Of a stretch of DNA of 64,000 nt, positions 1 to 11,799 are shown in pieces. A program made the position numbers and the translations under genes. The notes below the pieces were generated by a model. That model was not told the DNA's origin. It saw only the letters and a program-made list of their open reading frames with translations, and did no database searches. The stretch is from Primulina eburnea (taxonomy: Eukaryota; Streptophyta; Magnoliopsida; Lamiales; Gesneriaceae), in assembly GCF_022965805.1 (NCBI RefSeq), contig NC_133110.1:27958668-28022667 (forward strand). Reading direction: 5' to 3'. Position 1 is the stretch's first letter. Each line of letters begins with the position of its first letter.

Positions 1-1
1 T

Positions 2-180
2 GGCGCCCGAGCGGTAAGAAATGACCGCTCGAGCGCCAAAGTCCCATAGGAACACATCTTGGACAGAAGAAGTGGCGCCCGGGCGGTAGTTTTTGACCGC
101 CCGAGCGCCAATGTGTAATCCGAAAGGAATCGGACAGAAACTGCCGCGCTCGAGCGGTAGTTTATTACCGCTCGAGCGCC
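2..180. repeat. Array of three GC-rich hairpins in LTR
   Basis: Three inverted repeats at 2-37, 74-109 and 146-179. Each has arms of about 14 bp (for example GCGCTCGAGCGGTA, perfectly paired in the third unit) around a loop of 6-10 bp. They lie about 130-310 bp into the LTR, just upstream of a TA-rich, TATA-like stretch at 231-246. The role is unknown; the position suggests a promoter-proximal element. Confidence 0.85.
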
Positions 181-1100
181 AGCCGAGATTCAAGAAATGT
201 GACACGTTGCTGAAACATGCAACGTAAGTATATATATACATATATACGTTTGTTCTTTGATAAGAAAACAAAGAAGGAATCGAGAAAAGGGTCAGGGGAA
301 AAGAGTGAAAAATCCTTACGCCTTTTATGAGGAATCCGTCCATCTGAATTGTAATCTGACTTCGGTACCGAGTTCCTAGCGACGTAGCTACAACTTGACG
401 TAAGTTTTGCTACGTTTTGACATGCTTTGAAATTATGCTATTGTCAGAATTGAATGGAACTCATATATGTCGTTCTTGACATAGTAGACATCATAGAATC
501 GAAGTCAGATTAAGAAACGGACTGATTATGGAATTGTTATGAATTTTTAGGGTATATTGATTTATACCGGACAGATTTGGATTATGAATCGATTACAGTT
601 TATATTGGATATGGGTTATAGATTGTAATTGATAGATGTTGAGATGGTATTGACGGGAATAGTGAAATGATACTGTTATGCCGTTGATTTTGAATTAAAT
701 TCAGATTGATCAGATTGTTATCGATTTGGGAGGTATATTGATATGAGATTATTGATATTGTGATTACCAGACAGACTGTGAATTCAGGACTTTGACTGAG
801 CAGGAAACCGAGACTGCAACGAAAGGTATAAGTCAATGTGGTATTGGGAGATGGACTTGAGTCGGTTTAGACTTGGGTTTCCCTAAATCACATACTTTAT
901 TTTATTGCATGGATATTTGCATTACATTGATTAATGTACTTGTTCTCTTGTATTTAGATGACAGGTATTAGACAAGTTATCTTGTGACAGAAGTGCCGGA
1001 TAGTGGTGGTATCGCCACGGCACATTGCACTATGTCTCAAGATAGGATGCTAGCGATAGAGCTACAGTCCTTGACGGTTAGGTTAGGACACTGGATGTTT

Positions 1101-1375
1101 GGTTATATCGAGTAATGGAATATATTACGGAATTCGATATAGGAACACCATATTTGGTTATATCGAGTAAAGGGTATTGGAATTCTTCTATTACGGAATT
1201 CGATATAGGAATACCAGGGCACTGGTTATATCGAGTAATAGAAGAGTAAAGGGTATTGGAATTCTTCTATTACGGAATTCGATATGGGAATACCAGGGCA
1301 CTGGTTATATCGAATAATAGAGATTATGGTTCCATCCTTTACGGAATTCGATATAGGAATACCACATCTGGAAAC
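1101..1375 (+). repeat. Degenerate tandem repeat inside LTR, about four units
   Basis: The unit begins ggttatatcga and ends near attacggaattcgatat. Starts are at about 1101, 1155, 1223 and 1302, giving uneven periods of roughly 54-80 bp. Each unit is itself an imperfect inverted repeat (tatatcga ... tcgatata). The A-family LTRs hold a single related unit near 17130-17190 and 38000-38060. Confidence 0.75.
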
Positions 1376-1872
1376 CGGGATCCCTAGACTAGGATTGAGT
1401 CTAGTCTGAATTATGAGTAATGTCGACAGTTTTACTTGATAGTGTTTATGTTTCAGATTTTGATACATATTCATGTTACCTGATTACATGCTTTATATTG
1501 TTTATATGATTGCATGTTTCATTGATTTATACTGGGAATTATATTCTCACCGGTATATCCGGCTGTTGTCTTGTCTGTATGTGTACTTGACAACAGGTGG
1601 GACAGGTCCAAGGTCGAGGAGATGAAGAGCTAGATCGTGATTAGAGTGGTGGCACCGGACTTGGACTAGATGTAGGGTTAAACACTTGACTTTAGTTTAA
1701 ACCCTAGTTTGAATAAATGTTGAAATACAGGATTTGTATTTTATATACTGATATGTATATATGTTGTATGTCACTACGTTCCGCATTTAAAAAAAAAAAT
1801 TTAGACCCTGTTTTAATTGATTAATTAGTCCCAATGATGATTAAGAACTTGATTAGCGTCCGGGTCCCCACA

Positions 1873-3763
1873 CCCCTGCTTGCAATTTGATGTGTGTGTG
1901 TGCTTATGCTGATGGAGAAAGAGGCCTAGTGTTTCTAGGTGAAGGGTGCGTGAGTTGTGTGTGTCTTATTTAGGGTTTAAAATACCATGGTAAAGATTTA
2001 GGCCCAATAACCTAGGTATAATAGGCCCATAAGATAGTAGGTAAAATATTTTGTTTAGGAAATTTTTCAAAAATATTAACCGAGCCTCCAAAAAGTCATT
2101 GTTTTCGTCAGAATCGATTACCGGTTTACAATACGATTCCACGGGTAAAAACACCATTTTCGAAAATACCCTTTAAAATATACCATATTTTTTTTTTTAA
2201 AACAAATATACCATATATTAAATAATTAAAAATAATCATTTAATAAAAATATTTTCCTTTTTATGGTCCTCGGTCTCCGTTTCTCGACCGCGTCTCGAAT
2301 AACCTTTAAAACATAGTTTTATGCATTCTAGTAGAAAATCATATTTTAACCGTATAAACATGCCTATCATATTCAATAAATGCAATTAAAATAATTTAAT
2401 GAGATATTTTTCATTTTTCCTAAATTTGCATGCAGTTGGATTATGTTATCACGTTTTGGACCTTACAATGTTGTAAGCAATTGAGAATGAAAATAATTCT
2501 TGTTCAATTAATGCTATTGAAATAGCATAACATGTTGTCAATACTCAATTTTATGATATATATATTAGTGCTATAGAAGTCGCACAATTATAAATTGGTA
2601 CATGGAAATAACATGGTTTTATAAAGTTGATAACTCTAAAGCAAACATAATTTTATGTTGAAAGATTTATGATTAAGATCTAATATATGATAGAGATTCA
2701 TAATTAAGATTTAAATATGGAGAATCAAATGATATTTATGATTGAGATCTGATTTGAGATACAAGATTTGTAAATATTATTGAAAGATATAATAGCTATA
2801 TCAAAATATATCAATATTTATTAAGAAATATTGATCAAAATATCAAAGATTTTTTGATATCCGTGAAGAATTTTTATATAAGATTCAAGATTTGGTAATA
2901 TTCTTGAGTAATACAAATTTGTGCTTTTCTTTATTTAGTTACAATTCTTATCTCTATATATCAATAAACACTTTATATCATAAACATTATTTTATTAATC
3001 ATTCTATAATTATTTTTACATGATCTCATTCCGAAAATAAAACGTAATTTAACATGATATTATTCTGAACATGAGATATTTTGTTTTTAAACCTTGGTTA
3101 TTTAAGAAAATGATATTTTAAATAAATGAGCAAGCTTATTTTACAAATTTCTTCGAAAAATAGCATATAATAATAAATTAAAATCGCACTTGATAATCCA
3201 ATCAGTGAAACGAACATAATTAATTTCACAAAAAGGAAAAAAAAAGATCGTTATACGTGTGCACTCCAAAGAAGCAAGATTCGAGAAACATTTAGTTTGG
3301 ACTGAAAATAAAATTAGGCCAAGTAATTTGATACCACCAATGGATATGTCCTCTCCCCTATCTTTTGTTTCAAACCTTTTTAATGCGTTTTACGGTTTTT
3401 TTTTTTTTGAATTCTAATGGCTTCCCGTCACATTTGATTCTTACATCGTTTGAATTTTTAAAAGTTCTATGTTTTTCGCTCAATTCGGTGCATTTTCATT
3501 GACCTCGAAATTTTTGCTATCACACGATATTACGAAAATCAAATATTATTTTTCTTCACAAAAACGAAACGAAAAAATTCATTCATTACATGGTATATTT
3601 ACAAAATCTATTTTTTAAACAAATATATGGAATTATCTTTGGGATACTTGCCAAGATATTAAGAAGCCCGCATGATATTATCAAGAATCTCAACATCACT
3701 TAAGTGCTTTCCATGTTGTCTTTCGATTTTTTTTTTTAAAAATGATGATCAAATCGACTAGAC
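1873..3763. other. AT-rich intergenic sequence, no gene seen
   Basis: Very AT-rich with homopolymer runs and no ORF that resembles a protein. The first part (1890-2300) is slightly less AT-rich and could be an old LTR remnant. An inverted repeat, gatcaaaatatcaaag followed by a related reverse complement, lies near 2833-2862. Nothing else is supportable. Confidence 0.5.
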
Positions 3764-3990
3764 TGTTATAAATATATCATTGTTCTAGATCATTATTATT
3801 GAAAGATTTGTGATTAATCGAGATAATTATGACAAAATAATATTTGTAAAGATTTTTATACTGTAATTTTTACCTTATAAATAGGATGATTTAGTTCAAA
3901 AAAAATTGCACCTGACTACTACTAACTCATTATCTCTTTTCTCTTAGGAATTCTATCTACTCATCTCTATTTCTTTCATTGTTTATAACA
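3764..3990 (+). repeat. Short copia-like LTR (5' LTR of a truncated element)
   Basis: The 227-bp segment is bounded by a perfect terminal inverted repeat, TGTTATAAA at the left and TTTATAACA at the right. A TATA-like motif (cttataaatagg) lies about 115 bp before the right end. The next bases, cgttatcaacacaa, resemble the primer-binding segment that follows the LTR in a well-known group of plant Ty1/copia elements. The flanks do not form a TSD, and internal sequence is lost within about 20 bp. Confidence 0.5.
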
Positions 3991-4009
3991 CGTTATCAAC
4001 ACAATATTT

Positions 4010-4075
4010 GAAACGTCCACTACTAGTTTTTTTTTTTAAAATAGACTGGAATTTTTTTTTCTTAAAAACTTTTAG

Positions 4076-4153
<78 letters not shown>

Positions 4154-4598
4154 GAATCCAAACACGCAATTCAAAACGTAAAATCGTAAATCATCAAACC
4201 AAACCTAAAACTAGCATTTTTCAAAATAAAGCATTAACTCTTAAATATCTCAAAACTACTCAAAAGCATAAAGTCATAAAATCTTTAAAGTAATCTTAAT
4301 ACGGAAAACTAGCAAATATCCTCGGGTTATGTACATCATCAGTCCAGCTAGTTAAACTATCAATTCCTCCATCATCAACAACATCATGTTCCCATGCATC
4401 GATCACACCTAGTGAGTCAATTGACTCAGCAAACCTTAACTATGATAACAAGTAATACATATACATTTACAAGCAATAATGAAATATACTTTTAAATAAA
4501 ATAACTTTTCATGAACATGCACAACTTTAAACATTTCATCATAAACATTTCCTTTCATCATATACGTCTTCCGTATCAGCTGCTGGTCGATGGATCCA
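4010..4598 (-). repeat. Old LTR-like sequence, left part (split by element K)
   Basis: Holds a (CA)n(TA)n tract and, at 4391-4430, a segment resembling the reverse complement of a conserved LTR block of the B family, including the palindrome gagtcaattgactc. The sequence stops at K's target site and appears to resume at 14219. The family and exact limits are uncertain. Confidence 0.35.
4078..4154. repeat. Compound microsatellite (CA)n(TA)n
   Basis: About 26 CA dinucleotides run directly into about 11 TA dinucleotides. Confidence 0.95.
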
Positions 4599-7012
4599 TG
4601 TAAGGCCCTGTAATTAATTATCCGGTAATTTGGCATAATTAGAATAATTATTGAGCTGTAAATTAAAATAATTATTTATGCCAAATAAATTCTAGAAGTG
4701 TGTTAAAAATATATATTTTAGAGCATCGGAGAATTTAACGATATAAAATACATATAGAGTTTAAATAACGCACGAGAGCAAAATAAATACAGACCGGGAT
4801 AAATGGGCTTGAGTTACTATTTTAGTAACCAAATATACAATATATATATACATATACATACACACAACTTACGTTTAAAAAGAAGGAAAAGGAAAGAGAG
4901 AAGAAGAAAACTCATTTCCCTCAACCAATTCCCGTCACTTGTGTAGCAGCTGTGGGAAAACCGCGATAACTCCTCCGTCCGGCGTCCAAATCTCGATCGG
5001 TCTGAAGGGGTGTCTTCCTAACATCCTAGGCTTCGATTCAAGTCAGAAATCGCGAAGTTTGAGCAAGGATTCAGGTAGATCGAAGCTGCTGTTCGGGTAC
5101 CCTGTTTCTGCGAGAATCCTTCCGATTTTGGGTGAGGGTTTTTGGGTTGCTGCGATTTTTGTAGCTTGAATTTGTAGCAATGATCTAAATATCTTTTTAG
5201 GGCTTTATGTTAGCTGTTCATAGCCACTGGAATCATCGAATTTGGATAAGAAACGGAATTGATATGATTTTTCTACCAAAATGTGTCAAATGGAATTTTG
5301 TGTTGGTTCTGTGCAGAACACGTACTATAATTCGGGTTTTTGGCATATAAGCGCTCGGATTCTGGACTTGGGATTCCAAAGAAAGTTGTAGAGCTATGTG
5401 TTATCTTCGTAATGATATAAAATTTGTTAAATTCCATTAGGAATTGAGCAAGTTATGCTCATTTTGCCGAAACTGCTCAGTACAAGATTATGTCCGAAAA
5501 TATGTTGAGTGGCAGTGTGTTCTTGACAATTATGGGATTTATCTATTAGGATTCTGGAAATGGTTTCTTCTAGAAAAAGTTAGTTAATCAAGTTATCTTT
5601 CATTTCCAATTGGCGGATAGTGATTTGAGTTAATATTGAGCGAGATATGAATTTTATGCTCTTTTGTGCCAAATCGGACATTGGTGTGGAAATATAGTTT
5701 TCACGATCGGCTTATTGTGGTTTTGATTAGGCCGAGAGTCTTGAAGTGAAGTGATATTGGATTGTCAAGTTGGTATAGGTATGTTACAGCTCGGTAACAT
5801 ACGACGGTAAAACATAAATTATGTTTAATTGTCATTCTGTGTTACATGGATCGTGTTTATGACTTGTTGACTGTTGTATATTGTTAAATGCCTTCATTGT
5901 GATCTATGTTTATTATTATGACATATTATTGGCATTTAGCATCGGACATACAATTATGACATTCATGTTGAGCCTATCGTTCTTGTTAGCCCATTGTTGA
6001 TATCCGTTGTTATCTGGCACTGTTGTTTATCTCGGGATCATTGTGTGGCTGATAGGCCTATACACATGATACTGTAGATGTGATTGAACAATTCCATGGT
6101 TAGTGCAGCCTTTTGAGGTGAGCGCTGGGATTGTGTCATCTAGTTCGTTCTGTTGTGCCATCCTGTTATAGCGTATCAGCTGTATGGAGGCCGAGTCAGG
6201 GGTGTTATTCAGCACAGCTTGGCATACCTCGCATACTTGGCAGGGCGGTTTAGCTGCATGACGATGTAGCTCCCCTGTGTTGTTGCTCGAGCATTATTCC
6301 AGTTGTTATCGTACCGTTTGTTGGCTCCTGTTATCCCGGTTATTCGTTGAGCCTTTCATGCATTTCATATCACATTTTATTATATGATTATGCATGATTT
6401 ATGTTTATTGTTGTTATTGTTGAACTGTTTCATACCAGAATCCTAACCTCAGTTGTTTACTGGGGGGGGGCTGCTGTGGTTGCTTTTTGGGCACCATGGT
6501 AGATCTCCCGAGTCGTTTTGCAGCATCAGGCCGAGGTTCCGCCAGTGGAGCTCGGGATTGAGGTTGGATTGCTTGGTTCTGTTCAGTGGAGTCTCCCAGT
6601 TAGTCTATATGTATGTCTTGAGTTTGTTTCAGACTTGTATTGTACTTTATTTGCCGGGGAGATGCCCCGTGTATCTGTAGTAGTATTTGGTTGTTTTTGT
6701 GATGTTCTGAGTCGACTCTGTGATGTTTATGATCTGGTGAGATTTTGGTAAGTTTTAATTTCTGCTTAGTCCTGGCCAGTGCGGCTATAGGTTGTTTAAC
6801 TTCGGTTTTGTTTTATTGACTCTAGTTGGAGTATATTTTGATATAAACTGCTGCTTGAGTTTTCGGGATGTCCTACTTACGGGGAGGTCATGCCGAAATT
6901 TTTCTAGGCCCTGAGGTCCGTTTTAAAGTATTTTAAACCTTTTTCCGCTGCAGTTTTAAGTCAAACCATTATTGTTTGATCATTAATTGTCGTTAGAGTA
7001 AACGGCCTCACA
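4599..7012 (+). repeat. 5' LTR of element K
   Basis: TG...CA ends, the same length as the 3' copy, and directly followed by the primer-binding site. A short ORF at 4939-5169 recurs in the 3' LTR only because the LTR is duplicated. A run of nine G near 6464 is a homopolymer that differs in length between the two LTRs. Confidence 0.95.
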
Positions 7013-7015
7013 TCT

Positions 7016-7027
7016 TGGTATCAGAGC
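7016..7027 (+). promoter_or_regulatory. Primer-binding site of K (initiator Met-tRNA)
   Basis: tggtatcagagc begins 3 bp after the LTR end. It is complementary to the 3' end of plant initiator Met-tRNA, the usual primer in this clade. Confidence 0.9.
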
Positions 7028-7181
7028 GTAAACTGGGATACGCTCGAACTAGAGTCTAGGACACTCGAGTCTTGGCACTAAAATGGTTGTTGCGCATGTG
7101 TATGCTACTTGAAAACATTCTTATGTGATTATATGATTTGTTTACTTCCATTCTAATTGTTTTGATGTTTTATCGTATAGA

Positions 7182-8284
7182 ATGGATGGAGGTGGAGAAA
7201 TTCCTGTTGATGAGATTCCTTTAGCTCGAGGTCGAGGTTGTGGTCGAGGTCGTGGACATGGTAGACCTCGTGTCCGTGTTGTTGACGATACTTTTGTTGA
7301 GCAAGCTGCTGATCATCTAGAGCAGCTTAGGATGGATGAGTTAGTTGCGCGTTTCCATTCTATGCACCCTCCTCGATTCAGTGGTTCAGAAGGAGCTGAG
7401 AAAGCTGAGTTATGGATTTCTGAGATTGAGGAATTGTTCGATTTGATTGAGTATCCTCCAGAGTGTCGATTGAGATTAGCTGTGCATCAGTTGAAAGATC
7501 GTGCTAAAATGTGGTGGTCTACTACATTGATGACTTTGGATGCTCAGAGGATCATTCCATCATGGGATATATTCAAGCTGAAGTTTAAGGAAAGTTATTG
7601 TCCTCCATCATTCTACAGTTCTAAGGCTTCTGAGTTTCATAACCTGAAACAAGGCGATATGTCAGTTGCGGATTATGCGGATACTTTTTATGCTATGCTG
7701 AGATATGCTCCTCATGTGGCTGCAAGTCAGGTTGCTGTCGTCGAAAGTTTCATTGAAGGATTGAACGATCATCTGCACCCTTTTGTTTCTACCGGTAAAC
7801 CACTGAATTATCTTGAAGCAGTGGAAATAGCAAAAAGGGCTGAAGCTAGTCTTAAGAGGAGTGGCAATCGAGTTCCTACCCAACATCATCAGTCGGGGAG
7901 GCAACAATTCAGTTCATCTGGTTCTGCATCTCTTCGTCCACGTGGGAAACAATTTAAGAAGCCTGGTTCTAGTTCTTCGAGTTCAGGGAGTTCGGGGAAC
8001 TGTGGGGATATCGCTATAGTGGACCTTACTGTGATCACTGTGGAGGAAAGCATTCCAGTAATCAGTGTGTTGGAGTTCAAGGGGTTTGTAATGTTTTTGG
8101 TCGGCCGGGCCATTTTGCTAGAGTCTGTCCTAGTAAGACGGGGAAATCAGCCCAGGCAGGTAGTGGAGCTCAAGGTAATAGAATTCCAGCTGCGTCCCAG
8201 TCTTCCCATCAGCCTAGTCGCCCTTCGCATCAGAGCAGAGGGCAAGGTGGTCAACAGAATCAGTCATCTGCTCATGTATTTGCC
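7182..8284 (+). pseudogene. gag: Element K gag (capsid/nucleocapsid), frameshifted
   Basis: This is the structural protein that packages the retrotransposon RNA. The ATG at 7182 opens a frame with an Arg-Gly-rich N-terminus (residues 15-30). A retrotrans_gag-type domain follows (about residues 60-210: LWISEIEELFD, KMWWSTTL, FKESYCPPSFY, LKQGDMSVADYA), then a Ser/Gly-rich linker. After about 7995-8006 the zinc-knuckle region continues in another frame, so a one-base shift has occurred there. In that second frame the first knuckle is intact ([13 protein letters not shown]), but the second reads [14 protein letters not shown], having lost its second Cys (TGT to TTT). In relatives gag and pol form one continuous frame, so the shift also uncouples pol. 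Confidence 0.9.
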
Positions 8285-11200
8285 TTGACTGAGGATGAGG
8301 CTCAGGCAGCTCCAGGTACTGTCATTACTGGTAACTGCACTCTATGTGGTTTTATAGCACGAGTGTTATTTGATACTGGAGCATCTCATTCCTTTGTTTC
8401 TCATGCATTCGTTGTTTCGCATGATCTTCGCACCACTAGTATGAATTCCAATCTATCTGTTGCTACTCCGATGGGCAAAATGATTATCACTGATAATGTG
8501 GTGTTCAATGCGGTTTTGTTTCACAATGAAAATGTTCTATATCTGAATCTCATAGTCCTACCTATGCATGACTTTGATTGTATCGTTGGTATGGATGTTT
8601 TGACTGCAAATCGTGCCACTGTTGACTGTTATCGAGGACTAGTTCGTTTCAGACATAGCTTTGCTCCTAAATGGAATTTCTATGGTCGTGGTTCTCAAGC
8701 CAAGATTCCTCTAGTTTCTGCCATTGAGATGAATCGATTGTTAGATTCTGGTCATGAAGGTTTTCTGGTTTATGCTGTGGATCTATCGCAAGATGAGCGA
8801 CAGATTTCTGATATTCCTGTAGTCCGTGAGTTTCCTGATGTGTTCCCAGAAGAGATTCCTGGTTTTCCACCAGAACGAGAAGTTGAGTTCAGTATCGAAT
8901 TAATGCCAGGAACTGAACCCATCTCTCGAGCACCATATCGTTTAGCCCCTGTTGAGCTGAAAGAACTGAAAGAACAATTGCAGGATTTGTTGAGTAAAGG
9001 TTATATTCGTCCGAGTTCTTCACCGTGGGGTGCAGCGATTCTATTTGTCAAGAAGAAAGATGGTACGATGCGGATGTGTATTGATTATCGGCAACTGAAT
9101 AAGTCTACTGTCAAGAATAAATATCCACTCCCTAGGATTGATGACTTATTTGATCAGTTGCTAGGTACTTCGGTGTATTCTAAGATTGATCTTCGTTCTG
9201 GGTACCATCAAGTGCGAGTTAGACAAGAAGATGTGCCGAAAACAGCTTTTCGCACGAGATACGGACACTTTGAATTTTTGGTTATGCCTTTTGGTTTGAC
9301 CAATGCTCCTGCTGTGTTTATGGACTTGATGAATCGAGTATTTCGTAAATATCTCGATCATTTTGTGATTGTATTCATCGATGATATTCTTGTTTATTCC
9401 AAGTCCGAGGAAGAGCATGTTAAACACTTGAGGATAGTTCTTCGAATTCTTCAAAAGAAGCAGTTGTACGCCAAGCTATCCAAGTGCGAGTTTCGGTTAG
9501 ATAGAGTTGTGTTTCTGGGCCATGTCATATCTCAACATGGTATTTCAGTCGATCCAAGTAAAGTGGAAGCAGTTCTGAACTGGGCACGACCGACCAATGT
9601 GCCAGAGATTCGTAGTTTCATGGGTTTAGCTGGTTATTACCGGAGATTTATCGAAAATTTCTCAAAGATTGCTAGACCTATCACTCAACTGACTCAGAAA
9701 AATCAGAGATTCATTTGGTCTGATGAATGTGAGTCAAGTTTTGTCGAGTTGAAGAAAAGACTGACTTCTGCACCAGTTCTTACCATTCCAAATGGTTCTG
9801 GAGGATTCGTTGTTTGTACCGACGCATCAAATAGAGGATTAGATTGTGTTCTGATGCAGCATGGCAGAGTTGTGGCATATGGTTCTCGTCAGTTGAAACC
9901 GCATGAGTCTAAGTATCCTGTTCATGACTTGGAGTTAGCTGCTATCGTTTTTGCTCTAAAGATTTGGAGGTATTATTTGTTTGGAGAGCAATTTGTAATC
10001 TATTCTGATCACAAGAGTTTGAAGTATCTGTTCTCTCAGTCAGATCTGAATATGAGACAGAGACGTTGGATGGATCTTTTGAAAGATTATGAATGTGAGA
10101 TCCAGTATCATCCGGGAAAAGTGAATGTCATTGCTGATGTTTTGAGTCGTAAAGTTGTTGATGTTAATTTATCCTCGATTCATGTTTCTAAGTTACGAGA
10201 GGATATTTGTACTTCTGGGTTGGATTTTCAAATCCAAGGTAATGCTGTTTGTGTATCTCAGATTTCTGTTGAGCCAGAGTTGATTCAGATTGTAAAGTCA
10301 GCTCAGAAAACTGATGATCGAGTTCTGAAATCTTATGAGTTAGTATCTCTAGGACACCAATCTGGTTTCTCAATTCATTCAGATGATTCTCTTCGGTTGA
10401 ATGGTAGATTGGTTGTCCCAGATATTCCTGAATTGCGTACAGCCATCCTTAAAGAAGCTCATTGTACTTGATATAGTATCCACCCAGGAGGAAGGAAAAT
10501 GTATCATATTCTACGGCCTCAGTTTTGGTGGAAGAATATGAAAAAGGATGTGGCTGAGTTTGTGTCTCGTTGTATGATCTGTCAGCAAGTCAAAGCGGAA
10601 CGAATGAGACCGGGAGGATTACTGCATAGCCTTGAGGTTCCTCAGTGGAACTGGGAGCACGTAGCTATGGATTTTGTCACGCATTTGCCACGTACTTCTC
10701 GTCATTTCGATGCCATTTGGGTGATTGTCGATAGGTTATCTAAATCGGCACACTTTATTCCGTATGAGAGGACATATTCGTATAAGAAAATGGCTCGTCT
10801 GTATATTGAAAATGTTGTGAGACTTCATGGAGTTCCAGTTGCAATAGTCTCAGATCGTGACCCTAGATTCACATCAAAGTTTTGGACTAGTTTCCAAAAA
10901 GAAATGGGTACACGACTTGCGATGAGTACTGCGTACCATCCTCAGACAGATGGTCAGACAGAGCGTACAATCCAGACACTCGAGGATCTGCTTCGAGCAG
11001 CGGTCATGGATTTTAAAGACAGTTGGCAGGAAGCTTTACCACTAGTAGAATTTTCATATAACAACAGTTTCCAGGTGACTATTGGTATGGCTCCTTTTGA
11101 AGCTTTGTACGACAGACGATGTCGATCACCTCTTTGTTGGGATGAATTTGGTGAAAAGCAGTTGACTGGACCTGAGATTGTTCAGGAAATGCATGATAAA

Positions 11201-11710
11201 GTCCAGTTGATTCGTCAGAGAATGAAAGCTGCCCAAGATCGGCAAGCTAGTTATGCTAACAGACGTTGTCGACCTCTAGAATTCCAAGTTGGAGATTTTT
11301 TGTTTCTGAGAATCTCTCCGTTTAAAGGTGTTGTTCGCTTTGGTATGAGAGGTAAGTTGTCACCTCGTTTCGTTGGCCCCTACGAGATTGTTGAGCGTAT
11401 TGGGACTTGCGCTTATCGTTTGGATTTGCCTCAGTCTTTGTCTGGCATCCATGATGTTTTCCATGTTTCTATGTTGCGTAAGTATGAGCCCGATCCGTCT
11501 CATGTGATTCAGCCTGATGAGGTTGAACTTGATCCGTCTTTATCGTATACTGAGTATCCTGTTTGTATCTTGGATCATAAAGATAAAGTTTTACGCAATA
11601 AAGTTATACCACTTGTACGTGTTCAGTGGTCGAGGCATGGTGTAGAAGAATCAACATGGGAAACAGAACAGAAAATGAGATCCTCTTATCCATATCTGTT
11701 TGATTCTTAG
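8285..11710 (+). pseudogene. pol: Element K pol (protease, RT, RNase H, integrase, chromodomain), one internal stop
   Basis: Polyprotein for element replication and integration. In order: aspartic protease ([12 protein letters not shown], about 8367), reverse transcriptase ([21 protein letters not shown]; catalytic FIDD near 9377), and RNase H ([18 protein letters not shown]). Integrase follows with its HHCC finger and DDE core ([26 protein letters not shown]), then a chromodomain-like tail (VRVQWSRHGVEESTWE) ending at 11710. A TGA at 10469-10471 interrupts the frame between the two His residues of the integrase HHCC finger; the same frame stays open after it. All catalytic motifs are otherwise visible, so this copy fails through the gag shift and this stop. 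Confidence 0.93.
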
Positions 11711-11760
11711 CAATGTATTGATGGTTTCGTATCGTGTGTAATATGTATGTGTATAAACAG

Positions 11761-11799
11761 AAATTTCGAGGACGAAATTTGTTTTAAGGGGTGGAGAAA
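11761..11799 (+). promoter_or_regulatory. Pre-PPT hairpin and polypurine tract of K
   Basis: A perfect 8-bp hairpin, AAATTTCG / AGGA loop / CGAAATTT, at 11761-11780. The purine tract aaggggtggagaaa (11786-11799) then abuts the 3' LTR. The PPT primes plus-strand DNA synthesis; the hairpin has no role known to me. Confidence 0.85.

Larger units (their letters stand above)
1..1872 (+). repeat. LTR of family H (3' LTR or solo LTR), 5' truncated by window edge
   Basis: Base 1 aligns with base 130 of the LTR that starts at 62887: both carry the same GC-rich hairpins, then a TA-rich stretch, then closely similar AT-rich sequence. The right end is gtccccaca, the same terminus as the LTRs of A and G. 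No primer-binding site follows, so this is either the 3' LTR of an element lying to the left or a solo LTR. Short ORFs inside are not conserved coding sequence. Confidence 0.8.

Noticed and set aside
2..180. CRISPR-like array from regularly spaced palindromic repeats
   Set aside because: The units are imperfect inverted repeats inside a plant LTR, with no unique spacers of constant length and no cas genes.
3983..4174. 63-aa ORF with a poly Cys-Val run
   Set aside because: It is the translation of the (CA)n microsatellite.
4939..5169. 76-aa ORF in K's 5' LTR, repeated at 12142-12372
   Set aside because: Its conservation is only the LTR duplication; no domain or codon signature suggests a protein.
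7016..7027. tRNA-like signal near tggtatcagagc (also in B and G)
   Set aside because: It is only the 12-nt primer-binding complement, not a tRNA gene.
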